Below, in pieces: positions 32,056 through 44,100 of a DNA stretch of 64,000 nt; the stretch's first letter is position 1, and each line of letters begins with the position of its first letter. The position numbers were made by a program, and so were the translations under genes. This DNA is from Galerina marginata (lineage: Eukaryota; Basidiomycota; Agaricomycetes; Agaricales; Galerinaceae), in assembly GCA_023014335.1 (NCBI GenBank), contig JAECYW010000003.1, positions 2,418,001-2,482,000 of the forward strand. The letters are read 5' to 3'. The notes under the pieces were generated by a model. The model was not told where the DNA came from. It made no database searches and saw only the letters and a list, made by a program, of their open reading frames with translations.

Positions 32056-34177
32056 TCACCGCGACCCGTCGAAACCGCTAGGCACCTGCCCATGACCATG
32101 CGTCTCACCCCAATATGCATGGCCATGGGCGCCGTTCTTGGAACTACCGACTGTCATAGATCTGGCATTCCCCACAAATGACCCTGAGGGCCTTTGAGTA
32201 TGCATCGCCACAGGAGAAGCCGGTAGCGTGAACCTAGAGGCGGAGGTCGTCGTATTTGAGCCTCCATGTCCTTGAAAGTGACCGGTGCCATTAATGCTCT
32301 TGATGGCTCCGAGCGACCTGGAGGGTTCGAACGCGGGTGCACGGCTCGACAAGGTCGACATAGCAGCCGAAATACCTGGGCTTGTTCGTGTTGGCGAGGA
32401 AGTCAACGAGGATGACGCAGGAGACGATGTCGTCGTCGAACCCGTAAGTATAGATGATAGAGACGTAGACGCAGGGTTGGATATCGATGGAGTGGAGGCC
32501 GTAGATATCGTCATCGAATTGGATTTCTGCGAGCCCCGACGGTGGTTGGTCAAAAGAGTGGGTGTGCTATGGTTCTGGGTGCCGTGACTATGGAAGGAAT
32601 GCGAATGTGGACTGTGTGTATTCTGTGCAGAATGAGGGACATGCGAATGGGGTTGATGTTGACGCTGAGCGGCAGATGGGCTCCACAACGGACTTGAGGC
32701 GGATTGAGGAAGAACGGTGTTGCTGTTGCTATTGGCAGCAGTCCCAGTGACATCGACATGAGGCGGGCGTTGAATAGGCGCTGGAGGTCTGCCAATTGGT
32801 GCTTGCTTGTCTCCATGACTATGATGCCGAACTCGTTGCAGTGGGACATAGGATGGTGAATTGCTCTCGACGGGTTGTTGGCCGTTCATAGTCCTCTGAG
32901 ATTCAGCCTGGATCTGGGCTTGATGGTCCTCTGCCTCCAGTCTCAGCAGCTCTTGTTCTTCGGCTTCGATCTCGTTCGCCGTCTCCCTCAATCTGTCCTC
33001 CAGATCTGGAATAATTGTCGTTTCTAACTTCTCCTTCTTGCCGCCGAGTTTCTCCAGCTTGTTTGTTAAACCTGCCAGCTCGGTTCTCATCGCCTCCAAC
33101 CTCTTTCTTTCCTTCTCTTCCACATCCTCCCTGTCTTTCCTCACGCGATCCGCCTCCGACTTGATTTTACCATGTTCGTTCTCTTTCTCTCCCTTCTGGA
33201 CATTCAACCCCGGAACGAGGCTTTCGAGCTCGTCCGCCATTTCCTCCATCTCCTTCGTCGAGTTTTGGGCTCTCTTCACAGCCTCCTGCAATGCCAACAC
33301 CTTTTGCTTTCCCCTAAGCTCCCCGGCTGCGTTTTTCTCGGACGTTCGTTTAAGCGTATCGATCTCGGACCGAAGAGCCGATTCCGCTTTTTGGGCATCT
33401 CTCCGAGCAGATTTGAGTGATGCGAGGATGGTCTCTCGTTCAGCATTAACAGTAGAAAGAGTGTGCTGGAGTTGATTCAGCCTGTCTTCGAGAGTGATTT
33501 GTGGTACAGCATTTGGGGGTGTCCCCGGAACCGTCCTGCTCGGGGAAGTCGAAGGCGTAGAATGGGGATCTGATGAAGTCGAGTTATCTGGGGTCGGAGA
33601 CTCAGGATCGGTATGGATTTCCGCGGTATCGTGGTCTGAGTCGTCTATAGGTATATAAGGGTGATGTAACCTGCACGATGATTTGAATGCACTCACCCTC
33701 AGTCGTCACCTGGTGCCTCGCCAGAGATGGTTGGCCTGCAGACGCGAGGCCTAACTCGATATCATACTGCCGCCCAGGCATCAGTGCGTAGATGATGATC
33801 ACAGCTTCATCCAGTTGATCGTCTATCCGGATGAAAGCCCTCGGCCACGCAGATCCGTTGACATTAACTGACAGTCCTTTTGCGAGGGCATCGGCGATTA
33901 CGGAGTTGGGTTTCCTCTCTGCAGACAATGGAGCAGTAGAGTTTCCATTGAAAGCATGCTCTGGTTCGTCCTCTGCAGCTCGGAGTCCTAACGAGGCCAA
34001 AGACGGGTCGAATTCGGCGTCGAAAGTTGAAGAGAGGATAAATGTGGCCGAGACGGAGGTTATTTCGCGGACTGCCAGCGAAAGGGAAGGTGCCCATGGC
34101 CTTATTGAATGCCAGTTGGAGGAATGAGATAAACCGTTGACATTTTCCAGAAAGCCGTCGGGAGACATGATGGTCAT
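32056..34177 (-). CDS. coiled-coil protein with N-terminal FN3-like domain
   Basis: Two exons read leftwards, 34177-33697 and 33644-32056, with a 52-nt intron (GTGAGT donor, TATAG acceptor) that joins HQVTTE to DDSDHDTAE; 689 residues. Residues about 15-155 look like a beta-sandwich of the fibronectin-III kind, ending with IIYALMPGRQYDIELGL. Residues about 220-420 are a continuous coiled coil with heptads rich in Glu, Lys, Leu and Arg. The remainder is Ser/Pro/His-rich and disordered. No catalytic motif is seen. The combination is familiar from uncharacterised basidiomycete proteins, and a scaffold role is only a guess. Its start lies 88 bp from the start of the divergent F-box gene. A second in-frame ATG is at 34168. 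Confidence 0.8.
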
Positions 34178-34265
34178 GGACGCCTTCCGCAAAAATGAAG
34201 TAATGAGTGTGTGTGACCGAGTCAGTCGCGGTGTGACTCCCCGCCCTTTTCTCTCTGCCGCATGC
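34178..34265. promoter_or_regulatory. 88-bp divergent intergenic region
   Basis: The start codons of the coiled-coil gene (-) at 34177 and the F-box gene (+) at 34266 are only 88 bp apart. Both promoters and 5' leaders must overlap here or lie within the partner gene. It contains the near-palindromic pair GAGTCA and TGACTC (AP-1/Gcn4-like half-sites) near 34218 and 34235. Confidence 0.6.
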
Positions 34266-35597
34266 ATGCCCACCGGTGAGTCCCATGTTTTATTTTGAAC
34301 TTCGTATTTACTCGACGTCCAGTAGAACTTCACACACCCATCGAAGTCGTTGAGGTTGTAATCGACCATCTCTACAACGACAAAGAGTCTCTTAGAGCAT
34401 GTTCTCTCGTTGCTCGGGCGTGGCTGCCCACCTCGCGATATCACCTCATTCCCTCAGTCCGGGTGCACCTAAATAATTACGAAGAATTACTTAGACTGCT
34501 CGTAGCTCCAGAATCTCGAATTGCTTTGTCTGTCCGCCATTTGATGCTTGCTAGACTTGCCGAAAGAGAAAATGCATGGATGAATGAAGTCATACCGACG
34601 TTGGCAAAATCCTTTGCTTCAATAACCTCCTTGTCGCTGATCGGAGTCAAGTGGCGACATCTTAACCCTCTATCCGACAACCACATTCGAACATCGTTTC
34701 AGAAAGCAAAGAATTTTCTTTTGCTTGATTGCAACTTCAGCTCGTTCCTTGAATACCTGGAGGTCCTATGTTCATTCAAGATCGCCGAGCACCTCAACAT
34801 CGTCATGTGTAATTGGAACTCTGGAGGACACATCCTACCCCCCCACTTAACAACACCACCTTCACTAAGGAACCTCTTGATCGATGGAATATATCAGCCG
34901 TTCCTGTGGTGGATAGTCGATCAGAAACATCTTCGTCTCGAACATTTCTTAGTAGACGAAATCCTTGCATCAGATCTAGAAAACATCAAAACCATTTTCT
35001 ACCGTGTTGGTTCTACCCTACGCCATCTCCAACTCCGTTACTCTGATACATATCTTCAGCTGCGTGCGTACCCATATACCATTGATGACTTGGAAACTGA
35101 TCCATATTGCAATAGCCTCTCAGCCCGGACCAGGATTAGACCTCAGTCAGAACACATCTCTCGAAAAGTTCAAACTCACAATCGGGAATCCTTTTTCCAT
35201 GTACACAGGCTTCCCGCTACAGCTTAACCTATCCTTCGTCCTTCCTCTTCTCCAATCCATATCTTCCTCCTGCCTCCACGAACTAAGATTCCGCATCCTC
35301 GTCTGTTCGCCCGGAGACCTCGTGGCAGTCGACTGGTATGGGATCGACAACCTAGCCGAGGAAAGGGGTTGGGGAAGCAGCCTTACACGCGTGTTGATTG
35401 AATTAACAGACATAACCTGCGAGTCGATCCCGGAGAACTTCATGGAAGAGGCAAAGGCGATCATATACCCCGGTTTACATTACTTCGCTGCACAAGGTCT
35501 TTTGGATGTGAGGTTCAAACCTCTGCCCGAGACTCCAGAAACCATCTATGCGTTACGACAGGTCGCCTTCAAGGGCTTGCCTTTACCCCGGCAATAA
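34266..35597 (+). CDS. F-box protein of the agaricomycete type
   Basis: Three exons: 34266-34275, 34323-35063, 35116-35597; 410 residues. The tiny first exon (ATG CCC ACC G) is needed because the long open frame has no ATG. Splicing across the 47-nt intron gives MPTVELHTPIEVVEVVIDHL. The segment IDHLYNDKESLRACSLVARAWLPTSRYHLI is cut by two residues from the typical basidiomycete F-box (IIDHLxxDxxxLxACSLVxRxWxxxxRxHLF). That domain recruits targets to an SCF ubiquitin ligase through Skp1. The rest is Leu-rich with LRR-like spacing and would be the substrate-recognition side. The second intron (52 nt) restores YLQLPSQPGPGLDLSQN. Target unknown. Confidence 0.87.
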
Positions 35598-36181
35598 TGG
35601 TCCTGATGTTTCAATGCAATTCGACTGAAAATATACCCTTACCAGAATACCTTCTCAGGTCGTGTACAGAAGAATGTTGTCCGCCGTTGTGATCTGGGCA
35701 TCGAACCATGACCTTTTCAATGGGTCACGAGCCATTGTTTATCCTATCAAGCCATCCCCATCATCTTCCTCGTTCTTCCTTCTGTATTTATATCAACTCC
35801 GCCTTATGAAGCTGTCCTCGTCCTTGACGAGGCTTGTATAATTCACTTGCTACCGTCTATTGTAAACAGTCACCTCTCGTGTTTGAAGGGCTGCCTATTG
35901 CACTTATTTGTTCATTGTCCACTTCTTGACCTGACAGGCTTGTTTGTGTCGCCTCGCACATGCATTCAAGTATAACACATCAATTTGGCAATACATTGGA
36001 GGATAACTGAGTACAAAAATGAGGTTTCTAATTCAAAACAAGATTTGCAACATGACTGCATGATAACATAAAGTTTAGCCTGGACAGACATGACAGAAAA
36101 CAAAAGACAGCTCAAAGAAGGTATCTTAGCATCGCCTCGAATCCCAGTTGTAATTGCGGAATGGGAGAACACGGAACCTGT
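35598..36181. other. intergenic between convergent genes
   Basis: 3' regions of the F-box gene (+) and the DUF6914-like gene (-). No other coding sequence or repeat identified. Confidence 0.6.
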
Positions 36182-36832
36182 TCATTGCCATCCATTTAGC
36201 TCCTCTCCGAGAACGTTGAAGAAGATAACATCTTGGGTGTTCGAGCTCTTGCGGGCTCTTAAGAATTCCAAGCCCCTTTGCCACACAGTTTCTGCGCTTT
36301 CCTCTGTTTCCAACGCTTTTCCGAGTTGTGCTATTAGTTCCTGTCGAATTTAATTAGAGCGATATTTTGAAGACGAAAAGAGATCGCGGCATACATTTAC
36401 CGCATCCCAAATCCAATGGCGGCACCTCCAACTTTGGTCCTGCCGTTCAAGTACGGGCCTCTGAACTCCTCTTAGAGTAGAGAGAAGCTGTTCATTATTG
36501 AATGCATTTGGTAACTTTCCTAAAAACATGACTCCGACGAGCCTCCTGCTGGTTGGTTGAGAAAAAGTCCTCAGCTCGAATTCCCAGACAATTTCCAGTC
36601 CCCGGCTGCCAACGTCATCGAGACCTGTGATTTCAGTAATTTCTGCAAATCTAGCCTCATCGGTGACGATCTTGTTTACGACGTGGTACAAGTTGCAGTC
36701 GTTGCCACTGGAGTTGAGATTCTTGGGAGTGACAAGGAGACCTGTGTGATACTCAACGTCGTTGACCTTCGCCTCGTTAACTACCCTGGAATAAAAGGCC
36801 ATGTAGAGTCTGCGCTTGTTCAAATGAAGCAT
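36182..36832 (-). CDS. DUF6914-like small fungal protein
   Basis: Two exons read leftwards, 36832-36401 and 36340-36182 (60-nt intron, GTAAAT donor, ACAG acceptor); 196 residues. The start at 36832 gives MLHLNKRRLYMAFYSR. The frame continues upstream without an ATG. The order RRLYMAFYSR, then YHTGLLVTPK, CNLYHVVN, WEFEL, and a C-terminal WIWDA/ELIAQLG resembles the fungal family in which a KRLYxALYxR strand is followed by YHWALLVGPK. I believe this is DUF6914, but from memory of its pattern only. No catalytic role is known for it. No signal peptide in this model. Confidence 0.7.
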
Positions 36833-37352
36833 TTGTGTCACGTCTGCCAGTACTGGTATCAGGCTTGGCAAAAATAAAATGGTGAACAAACGCACGTTGA
36901 AGCTTTGTTGTGTTGTACTACTACCCTAGCAGCAGAGAAGAATCCAGTGGGCTGTTCTTGGACCTTCTTATGATGCCTGGCATGATTTTTATGCCAATGG
37001 GTAAAGACAATGGCAAGGATCATGACTCGATTTGACTCGAATCGAGTAGTATCACCGAGTGGATAAAACGAGTGCCAAGCACAGCTGGAACCCCGAACAC
37101 ACCTATGAAAAGCGTTGGAAAGATTCGATGTCTTCTTGGAACAGTGGATTGGTTATTGACCGGTTATTGCGGTCGTAAGGCGGCAACATTATATATTGCA
37201 GGACTCCTGATGGGAGTAGGAGTTGACCGCGCCAAACGATAGAATCCACTGCAGACTTCCTGCAGACCACATCAGCAAAGTCGCGATAGAAATCAGCGTA
37301 GAATGCGGTATCTACCAAAACAAAGCCGAGAACTCCGAGTCGTGGGTGGAGT
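36833..37352. other. intergenic
   Basis: Upstream region of the DUF6914-like gene and downstream region of the APH-like gene. A minus-strand open frame at 37103-37318 has no recognisable content. No repeats seen. Confidence 0.5.
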
Positions 37353-38304
37353 TCATATTCGGATGAAATAAGTGGCTAGAGCAATCTCAACAGCTAGTTC
37401 ATCTGGATAACCTGGCATTGATTCTCGAAACATTTTCCACCAGCTCCACCTTGAAGGGGCTACAGCCCCAAAGTAAGCCCTTGTATAATCCCAGTATTCG
37501 GGAAACCACCCGGAGCATTCCCAATCGATAATAGCAACAATCTTCCCGTTTTTCCAGATAATATTATGGGGGCCTATGTCGCCGTGAGCAAATACTGTTC
37601 GCCATGTGCGCCGGTAGGTTTTTGCCAGAGGCTCTTCGGCTTTGGGGTATAAATCAGGATATTCTCGGACATATTCATGCCCAAAGAAGCGATTGAATTC
37701 TTCGACGCTGTCAAACGGACCCCATTGGCCGGAGTGTAGTCGAGCGTCCAAACAACCAGATCCGTCAATGGCCTCGACTCTCCCCGGATGAGGAGGGGTC
37801 AATACCTGCAACTGGGCGAGGTATCCTTTCAGCTGTTCCATGCTGCTTCTTTGCTCGTCCAAGGTTAATTTATGCCACACGTTGTCGAGTAAATCCCCAT
37901 CAATGTATTCCTGCACAATGTGGATAGAGCCATCGACTCCGAGGACCTCGTAGACTCGAGGAACAGGTATAGTGGTGTTTTTGGAAATGAAATCCATCGC
38001 AATGGCCTCAGTAAGGCGCACCGTACCACCCAAGCGACTATGCTTTACCAGGCGCGTATTGTCTAGCAGGAAGACATTGGGGGTAAAACTCTTGGGTCTG
38101 CGCTCTCTGATAGATCTGAGTTTCAGCCTAAGCTTGTACCCCACCAAGTCAAGGCCTCGAAGTTGACGAATAACGCGGGCGCTAGGAAGGTGCTGCATTT
38201 CGCAGCTAGTGGAGCTACAACCTTTGGAGTCAGACCTGAAGATTAGCAAAAATACTACGAGAAACCCACCTGGTCTTATCATCCAAGGAAACCTGTGGCT
38301 CCAT
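37353..38304 (-). CDS. APH-family (aminoglycoside phosphotransferase fold) protein
   Basis: The main exon is 38235-37353. The kinase-like fold shows a nucleotide-pocket strand IPVPRVYEV and hinge-like VQEYIDG. It also has the catalytic loop HGDIGPHNIIW (Brenner-type HxDxxxxN) and the metal-binding IDWECSGWFPEYWDY. The last two are the signature of fungal APH domain proteins, which are abundant and mostly of unknown substrate; drug phosphorylation should not be assumed. The first ATG of the leader is at 38304. To stay in frame it needs removal of a 34-nt intron (38269-38236) with GTGGGT donor, CTAAT branch and CAG acceptor. Otherwise translation would start at the overlapping ATG at 38282 and carry a hydrophobic N-terminus. 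I prefer the spliced form (about 305 residues), without certainty. Confidence 0.78.
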
Positions 38305-38641
38305 ACTTGAATCGAGTTCGATGTTCCGGTACAGTCGTTCGAGTCCCTTTAGTTAAAGCTGGACTCCTTCAGCAAGCAAAGGCAATAGGCATCACAAGCG
38401 TAGTCACGATGGTATGAGTTTTTTCGACAAGTTTGTGCGACAAGTTGTGCGCTGAGAGGTTGTGCGCTTGAAGCCTGAGAGACCTGACGTGGTACGTGAC
38501 GCGTGACGGCGTAACGCCCTCACCTCTAACTGAACAGTCTGAAGACTCTGGACTTGAATCCGTACCATTGGAATAATTCTAACTCATCAGCTAGAAAATC
38601 AATGTTACAGCATATCCCAAGAGTTTTAGTACATGCTAAGA
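38305..38641. other. intergenic
   Basis: Upstream region of the APH-like gene and 3' untranslated region of the SDR gene. Nothing further seen. Confidence 0.55.
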
Positions 38642-40286
38642 TTATTTAGGGGGTATGACCTCCATAGGCGCAACGCCTGGCATCGTATCTGTGACCTTGT
38701 CAGAGATCTTCCCAATTCGCTTCTCCGCCTTTCCTTTCATCCGACCAAACCCAAAGCCGAGGCTTATACCAGCGGATCGCGTATCCGTCCTTGACAACCC
38801 ACTTCTATGTTCCTCGCATGTTTTATGAAGGCCCTCCTCCGTTGTCCACGCACCTGTATACCCAAGACCGCCTTTCTCGGGGGGCAAACGCGCACGCGAG
38901 TCATCAAAAATAAGATGCACGGCCGTTAAATAAAAAAGAGAGGGTTGAAGGTTGATGATATCTCCCTGGACAGCCGGCAGGGACTTGGCAAAGCTCCAGC
39001 CTGCGGAGAGCAGAGCGTGGTGTGCACGATAATACGTCTCGAGGACATGTGCAAATATGAGCATGGTCGTTGGCGATAGTTGAGGGAAAGTACATTCACC
39101 CTCTGAGAGCGTTTCGAGCGTTGTGTACGCATCTCCATATGTAGGCGTTGGTCCAGGATCTGCAATGCAGAAAGCTTGCCCCCCAATGTCCGGGTTCTTG
39201 CTCCCAGCTTGGAGTTCGATGAGGCGCGCCTCGTAGCACAGATGAGCAACAGCACAATTCTCGACGTACGAGAAAGACTGTAAAACCGTTGAGATCCATG
39301 ACGGGTTAGTTTGGCGCACCAGATACGCCCCGCATAGCATGTCCCCTCGAGGTCCGAAAATCCCATTGCCAGGACGGATGCATCCCGTCCTGATTATCTT
39401 CTCCGATGCCGATCCCGTGCTGGCGCGATCAGAAGCACGGACAAGCCCCTCCGCCCTGATCTTCGTTGCCGCATAATTCGAAAAGAAGTCCTCGTGTCGT
39501 TTGGGAAATAGACTGTCGTCATCGTTAATAACTTGCACAAAGCGCTGAGGTTCCTTCTCCCATGGCCACAGCAAGAGGCGGGTACTGTGCACGCCAACTG
39601 AGCCAGACGACGTGTAAACGAGCACGGAGGCGCCAATTGCCCGTGAGGCATTGATAACGTTCTCGGTCCCACCCACATTTACCCTGGCCGATCTGTCTAG
39701 AAACTCCAGATGGCGTTCGTAGAATCGTATATTCGCGGCTGTATGGAATACTGTAATTTCAGGTTCCTGTTGGGCTGCTGCAGCCTTGGGCCACGGTGCT
39801 TTGAACGCTGCTTCTAAGGCAGCACGGTCTGTTACATCAACTTTGATGTATTCAACCCCCTTCTGCAGGGCATCTTTCACGAAATGATGGGCAGTAGGTG
39901 GGCTGAGATCGAGGACGCGGACGTTATGGTAGTCCTCCCCGCGTTCTAGTAGCTTGGTCACAATCCATCCTCCAAGGAACCCTCCCTACGTCCACCAAGT
40001 GAGCACTGACCACGGAATAAAAGAAGCATTGGCGCACCCCACCAACAACGATATATCTCCGCCCAGTCTTCGCCGGCAATAACTCCTTGCTCGCAATAGG
40101 AGGTGAATTCGCTAGTCTTTCAGCAGTCGCATGAACGTCAGCCGCTGTGGTTCTTCTAGGACCAAAGTAGAGAGCATTTGTAGGAATTGTTGTTAGACGT
40201 CTGTCATTCCAGTAAATGTAAAGCACCAGCAAAAGAGTCGGGGATAGAATGATGCCCGCCCAATGCGCGGCGACGAGCAACTCCAT
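38642..40286 (-). CDS. 3beta-HSD / sterol-4-carboxylate dehydrogenase-like SDR
   Basis: Two exons read leftwards, 40286-40038 and 39985-38642 (52-nt intron); 530 residues. An N-terminal transmembrane anchor (about 9-28, GIILSPTLLLVLYIYW) precedes an extended SDR. The dinucleotide motif is VVGGGGFLGGW (about 79-89), created by the splice. Further conserved elements are VRVLDL, HTAANI, YTSSGSV and the active-site YAATK. The family includes the ergosterol-pathway C-3 dehydrogenase ERG26 and other 3beta-hydroxysteroid dehydrogenases. This copy has a longer C-terminus than ERG26, so paralogous activity on another sterol or terpenoid is possible. Endoplasmic-reticulum membrane location is inferred from the anchor. 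Confidence 0.85.
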
Positions 40287-40876
40287 GAAGGCGGGAGGAA
40301 GAGAAGGAATTTGTCAACCGTAATGACAGAGAGGGCCGAAAATAGCAACTGAGGCAAATCGGATTTGGCTGTGGACTAGACTCGCGACCAGTCTGTTCGC
40401 AAGCTCACTGTGTTACATAACCACTAGATTACATAATTTGATGTGAACAAAAGAAGATCAAGTGCATGTGAGCTTGCGAACAGACTCCCCGACTCTGTCC
40501 GAAGGACAGGAGGGTTCTGTAGTCCACAAACGTGCCGCGTCTCAGCCAAAACGATTGCAAGCTCGTGAGAAATCAGATTATATAACGAAGCTCGTGACTA
40601 TTTTGTTCCTAAATTACACGATCAAAGGTCTTCATATCGAAACAGTCGATGAGCTCGATATTTCACTTTCTCCTTACACTGTTTCCGATTCTTTAAATTT
40701 GTATTTAAGCCCCCAACAGGTATTATATTATTGTCCACTTTACATGGCGTGAATCCTCGCGAGCTACACTCTCAAGATACCCCTATGTCTTGCCTATGTC
40801 CGCGGTTCAATCACATTTCGTGGGTCTCTTGCAAGTTGCTTGCAAGTCTCTTGATGTAAATATCTGTAATTCTCAA
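40287..40876. other. intergenic, left flank of the Copia element
   Basis: Upstream region of the SDR gene. It contains a perfect 19-bp inverted repeat (40390-40408 and 40468-40486). An open frame at 40462-40752 overlaps one repeat arm and has no recognisable content. Confidence 0.5.
40390..40486. repeat. perfect 19-bp inverted repeat, 59-nt spacer
   Basis: AGTCTGTTCGCAAGCTCAC at 40390-40408 returns as its exact reverse complement at 40468-40486. No target duplication flanks it and the spacer is AT-rich. It could be a relic of a tiny inverted-repeat element or a transcribed hairpin. Confidence 0.7.
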
Positions 40877-40881
40877 GTCTG

Positions 40882-41151
40882 TATTGAACGTAGATAGTCG
40901 GATAACGAACTGGGGATTGGATTGACGAGTAGGTAGCTTTATATACAGAGAGTCTAGTAGAGCCCGCAGGTAACTACAAGTAGGTAGGAAAATAATAATA
41001 CGGGAGGGAATCGACGATATGGTGCAGGCAAGCGAGTATGCGAGAGGATGAAGTGAAGCAAAGTAAAGTAATATCTACAGGTAATAAAATAGTGGCTAAG
41101 TACGTGCCTTTATTGGGGAGCCATCGAGGCGCCCATCAATTTATCTCAACA
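40882..41151 (-). repeat. 3' LTR of the Copia element (270 bp)
   Basis: It reads as identical to the other LTR at 45842-46111. In element orientation it begins TGTTGAG and ends TTCAATA, with short inverted ends (TGTTGA and TCAATA). Confidence 0.95.
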
Positions 41152-41160
41152 CTTCCCCTC
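41152..41160 (-). other. polypurine tract of the Copia element
   Basis: GAGGGGAAG in element orientation, directly before the 3' LTR. Its first two bases are part of the TGA stop codon of Gag-Pol, so coding sequence runs into the plus-strand priming site. Confidence 0.8.
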
Positions 41161-44100
41161 AAACCGCACGAAGTCCCATTGCATTTGCGAAGTGCTTGGC
41201 TTTTGCGCTCGGTAGTGCCTTCGTCAAAGTGTCGGCGGTTTGCTCGTCGGTCGGACAATAGATCAATTTGATGGAGCCGGCCTCGACGATATACCGAATA
41301 AAGTGGTAGCGGATGTCGATATGTTTGGTGCGTGCGTGATAGTGTCCTCCGTGAGCGAGCGCGATAGCGGACTGGTTGTCGCCGTAGAGTGTGGTAGGCT
41401 GGGTGAGTGGTCCGAAGATTTCGGCGATAAGTCGGCGCAGCCACGCGGCTTCCTTGGCAGCGTGAGTAGCCGCAACATACTCCGCCTCGGTTGTTGACAG
41501 CGTTACCAACTCCTGCTTCTTCGACGACCACGACACTGCTCCTCCATCCACCATGAACACATAGCCCGAAATCGCTCGTCTATGGTCCTGCGACGCCCCA
41601 TCCGCATCCACAAATCCCACAAGATTTGCGACTTCCCCTCCATATGTCAACTCTAAATCCCTCGTGCCCTTCAGGTACCGAAAAATTCGCTTGACGGCCT
41701 CCCAGTGAATCCATCCCGGGTTGTCCATGAACTGCGCGACGGTGCTCGTCGCAAATGTGATATCGGGTCGCGTGCCCATAGACGCGTACATCAGCGAGCC
41801 AACGGCCTCGCGATAAGGTACGTTCTTCATTCGTGCGATGTCGATGAGAGTCGTCGGGCATTGGGAACGTGAAAGTGGCTGACTCGGATCGATAGGGATA
41901 GCGGACGGCTTCAAATCGTCGAAATTGAATCGCGTTACGATGGAGTCGATATATGCGCGTTGTGAGAGGGAAATGGTCTTCTTGATCATGTCGCGGTTGA
42001 GTTTGATGCCCAGGATCCAAGTGCATGCCCCAAGGTCCGTAATCTTGTATTTGAGGTGGATATCCTGTTTAAACTTGCTGATCAGTTCCATAGAATTGCC
42101 TGTTACAAGGCAATCGTCAACATGAACCGCCATGACGATCAAATCCCCCCCCATTTCCTTCACAAACACCCCAGGATCTGCCTCCAATCGACGAAACCCC
42201 AACTCCTCCAGCGCCTTCCAAAGCGCCACGTACCAATTCTTCGCACCCTGCTTCAAGCCGTACAGCGTTTTCAAGAGCCGAAAGACGAACAAACGAGCAT
42301 CGCGGCTGGCATATCCACGCGGCTGTTCAAGATAGATGACTTCGTTTTCTCCCAGCTCCGAGTTTAGGAACGCGCTATCGAAGTCGATACATTCGATGGG
42401 CCAACCGTTTCGATTGGCGAGTGCGATGAGGTAGCGGAAAGTGGATAGTCGAGCAACTGGCGCATACGTGAGATCGTAATCGACGCCATGGACCTGAGTA
42501 AAGCCGCGAGCAACAAGACGAGCCTTGTACTTGTCGATCTCGCCGGCGGCGTTCTTCTTGATGCGAAGAACCCATTTGCAGTCCACGACGTTGACGCCTT
42601 TCGGGCGTTCGACGAGCTTCCAGGTCCCGTTGTCCTCGAGGGTCTTCAATTCGGCTTTGATCGCGGCTTCCCATTTTGGCCAGTCCGATCTGGTCTTCGC
42701 CTCGTCGTACGTTGGGTTCAGTCCCTCCGCCGCATCCATCGCCACTGCCATCGCAAAGTCCATCCCATCCACGATATCCCAAGCATCCGCCAACAACCCC
42801 TCGTCGCCTTCTTCTGGATCATCCAGAGGAACGGTCTCCGGTTGCGTAGCTAACTGCAGGCCTCGCGGAAGTGCGCCGGACGCTGGCAAGTTGCTAGCCC
42901 TTCCAACTCCCTCCTGGATCCGCTTCACATACGCACTCGGCTTCCGAACGCGTTTTCCTCTGCCCTCTGCTTCCTCGAATACAGGCGGTGCTTCCCCCTC
43001 ATCAGGAACATCCTCGACAGTCGCTTTTGGTGACACGGGACGCTCGTTATCAAGGACTTCCGAATCCTGTTGCTTCCCCACGAGCGGTGCGTTGTCCACC
43101 ACCACGTCTTCCTCTTCTGGCACAAATCTAACACTTCTCTCGACAGTGATTGACCGCTTTCCAGCCCAATAAACCCTATGTGCCTTGCTCTCTTCGTCAA
43201 CTCCCGTCCACCGCCCCTCCTTTGCCCTTCCTTCCAGCTTCGATCCACTCGTGTCGTGTACCCACACTGGGCAACCCCAAGGATGCATCTCGGATAAATC
43301 GGGCTTAGACCCCATCAGGATCTCGTAGGGCGTCGTGTCTTTGAGAACCCGGGTCCAAGTCCGGTTCTTGAGATAGACGGCGTAGTTTAGGGCCTCGCCC
43401 CATAAGAATTTTGGTAACCCGCTGTCGTGGAGCATCGCGCGGACCTTCTCCATCAGCGTACGATTGAGGCGCTCCGCGACGCCATTGTACTCGGGGGTGT
43501 CATGAACGGTGAGTCGTCGGACAGTTCCTGCCTTCTTGAGGTGGTCTGAGAATTCATCACTTAGATATTCCCCCCCTCGGTCGCTGTGGAGCTTCTTGAC
43601 CTGCACGTTGTGCTGTGTCTTGAGCCAGGATTCGTAGTGCTGATAGGATTCGAAGGTGTCGTCTTTAGCGCCAGTAAGGTAAATGTTCGTGAATCGGCTG
43701 TGGTCGTCCGTAAAGCTGACGAAATATTCTTTATGCTTGATAGTTTCCGTCGCCGCAGGTCCCCACACGTCCGAGTGAATCTCATCCCCTACCGCCTCTG
43801 CCCTTCCTCCCTCTCGCTCCTTCTGAATCGCCTTCTTATGGCCCTTCCCCCACTCGCATGATGCACAGAACGAGGGCTTGCTGTCCTCATCCAACTCCAC
43901 ACCCGTCACCAACCCCTTCTCAACCAAACGACGCGCCGCTTCATGCGACACATGCCCAAGCCGACGGTGCAATTCGTCGATGGTTAGGATCTCCGTCACA
44001 CGTCCTGCGTACCCTGCTGGTTCTGCACGGGCGGTGTAGACACGGTATAGGCCGTTCTTGACCGGAATCTTCCCCTGAAGCTGTCGCGATCCATTGTAGA

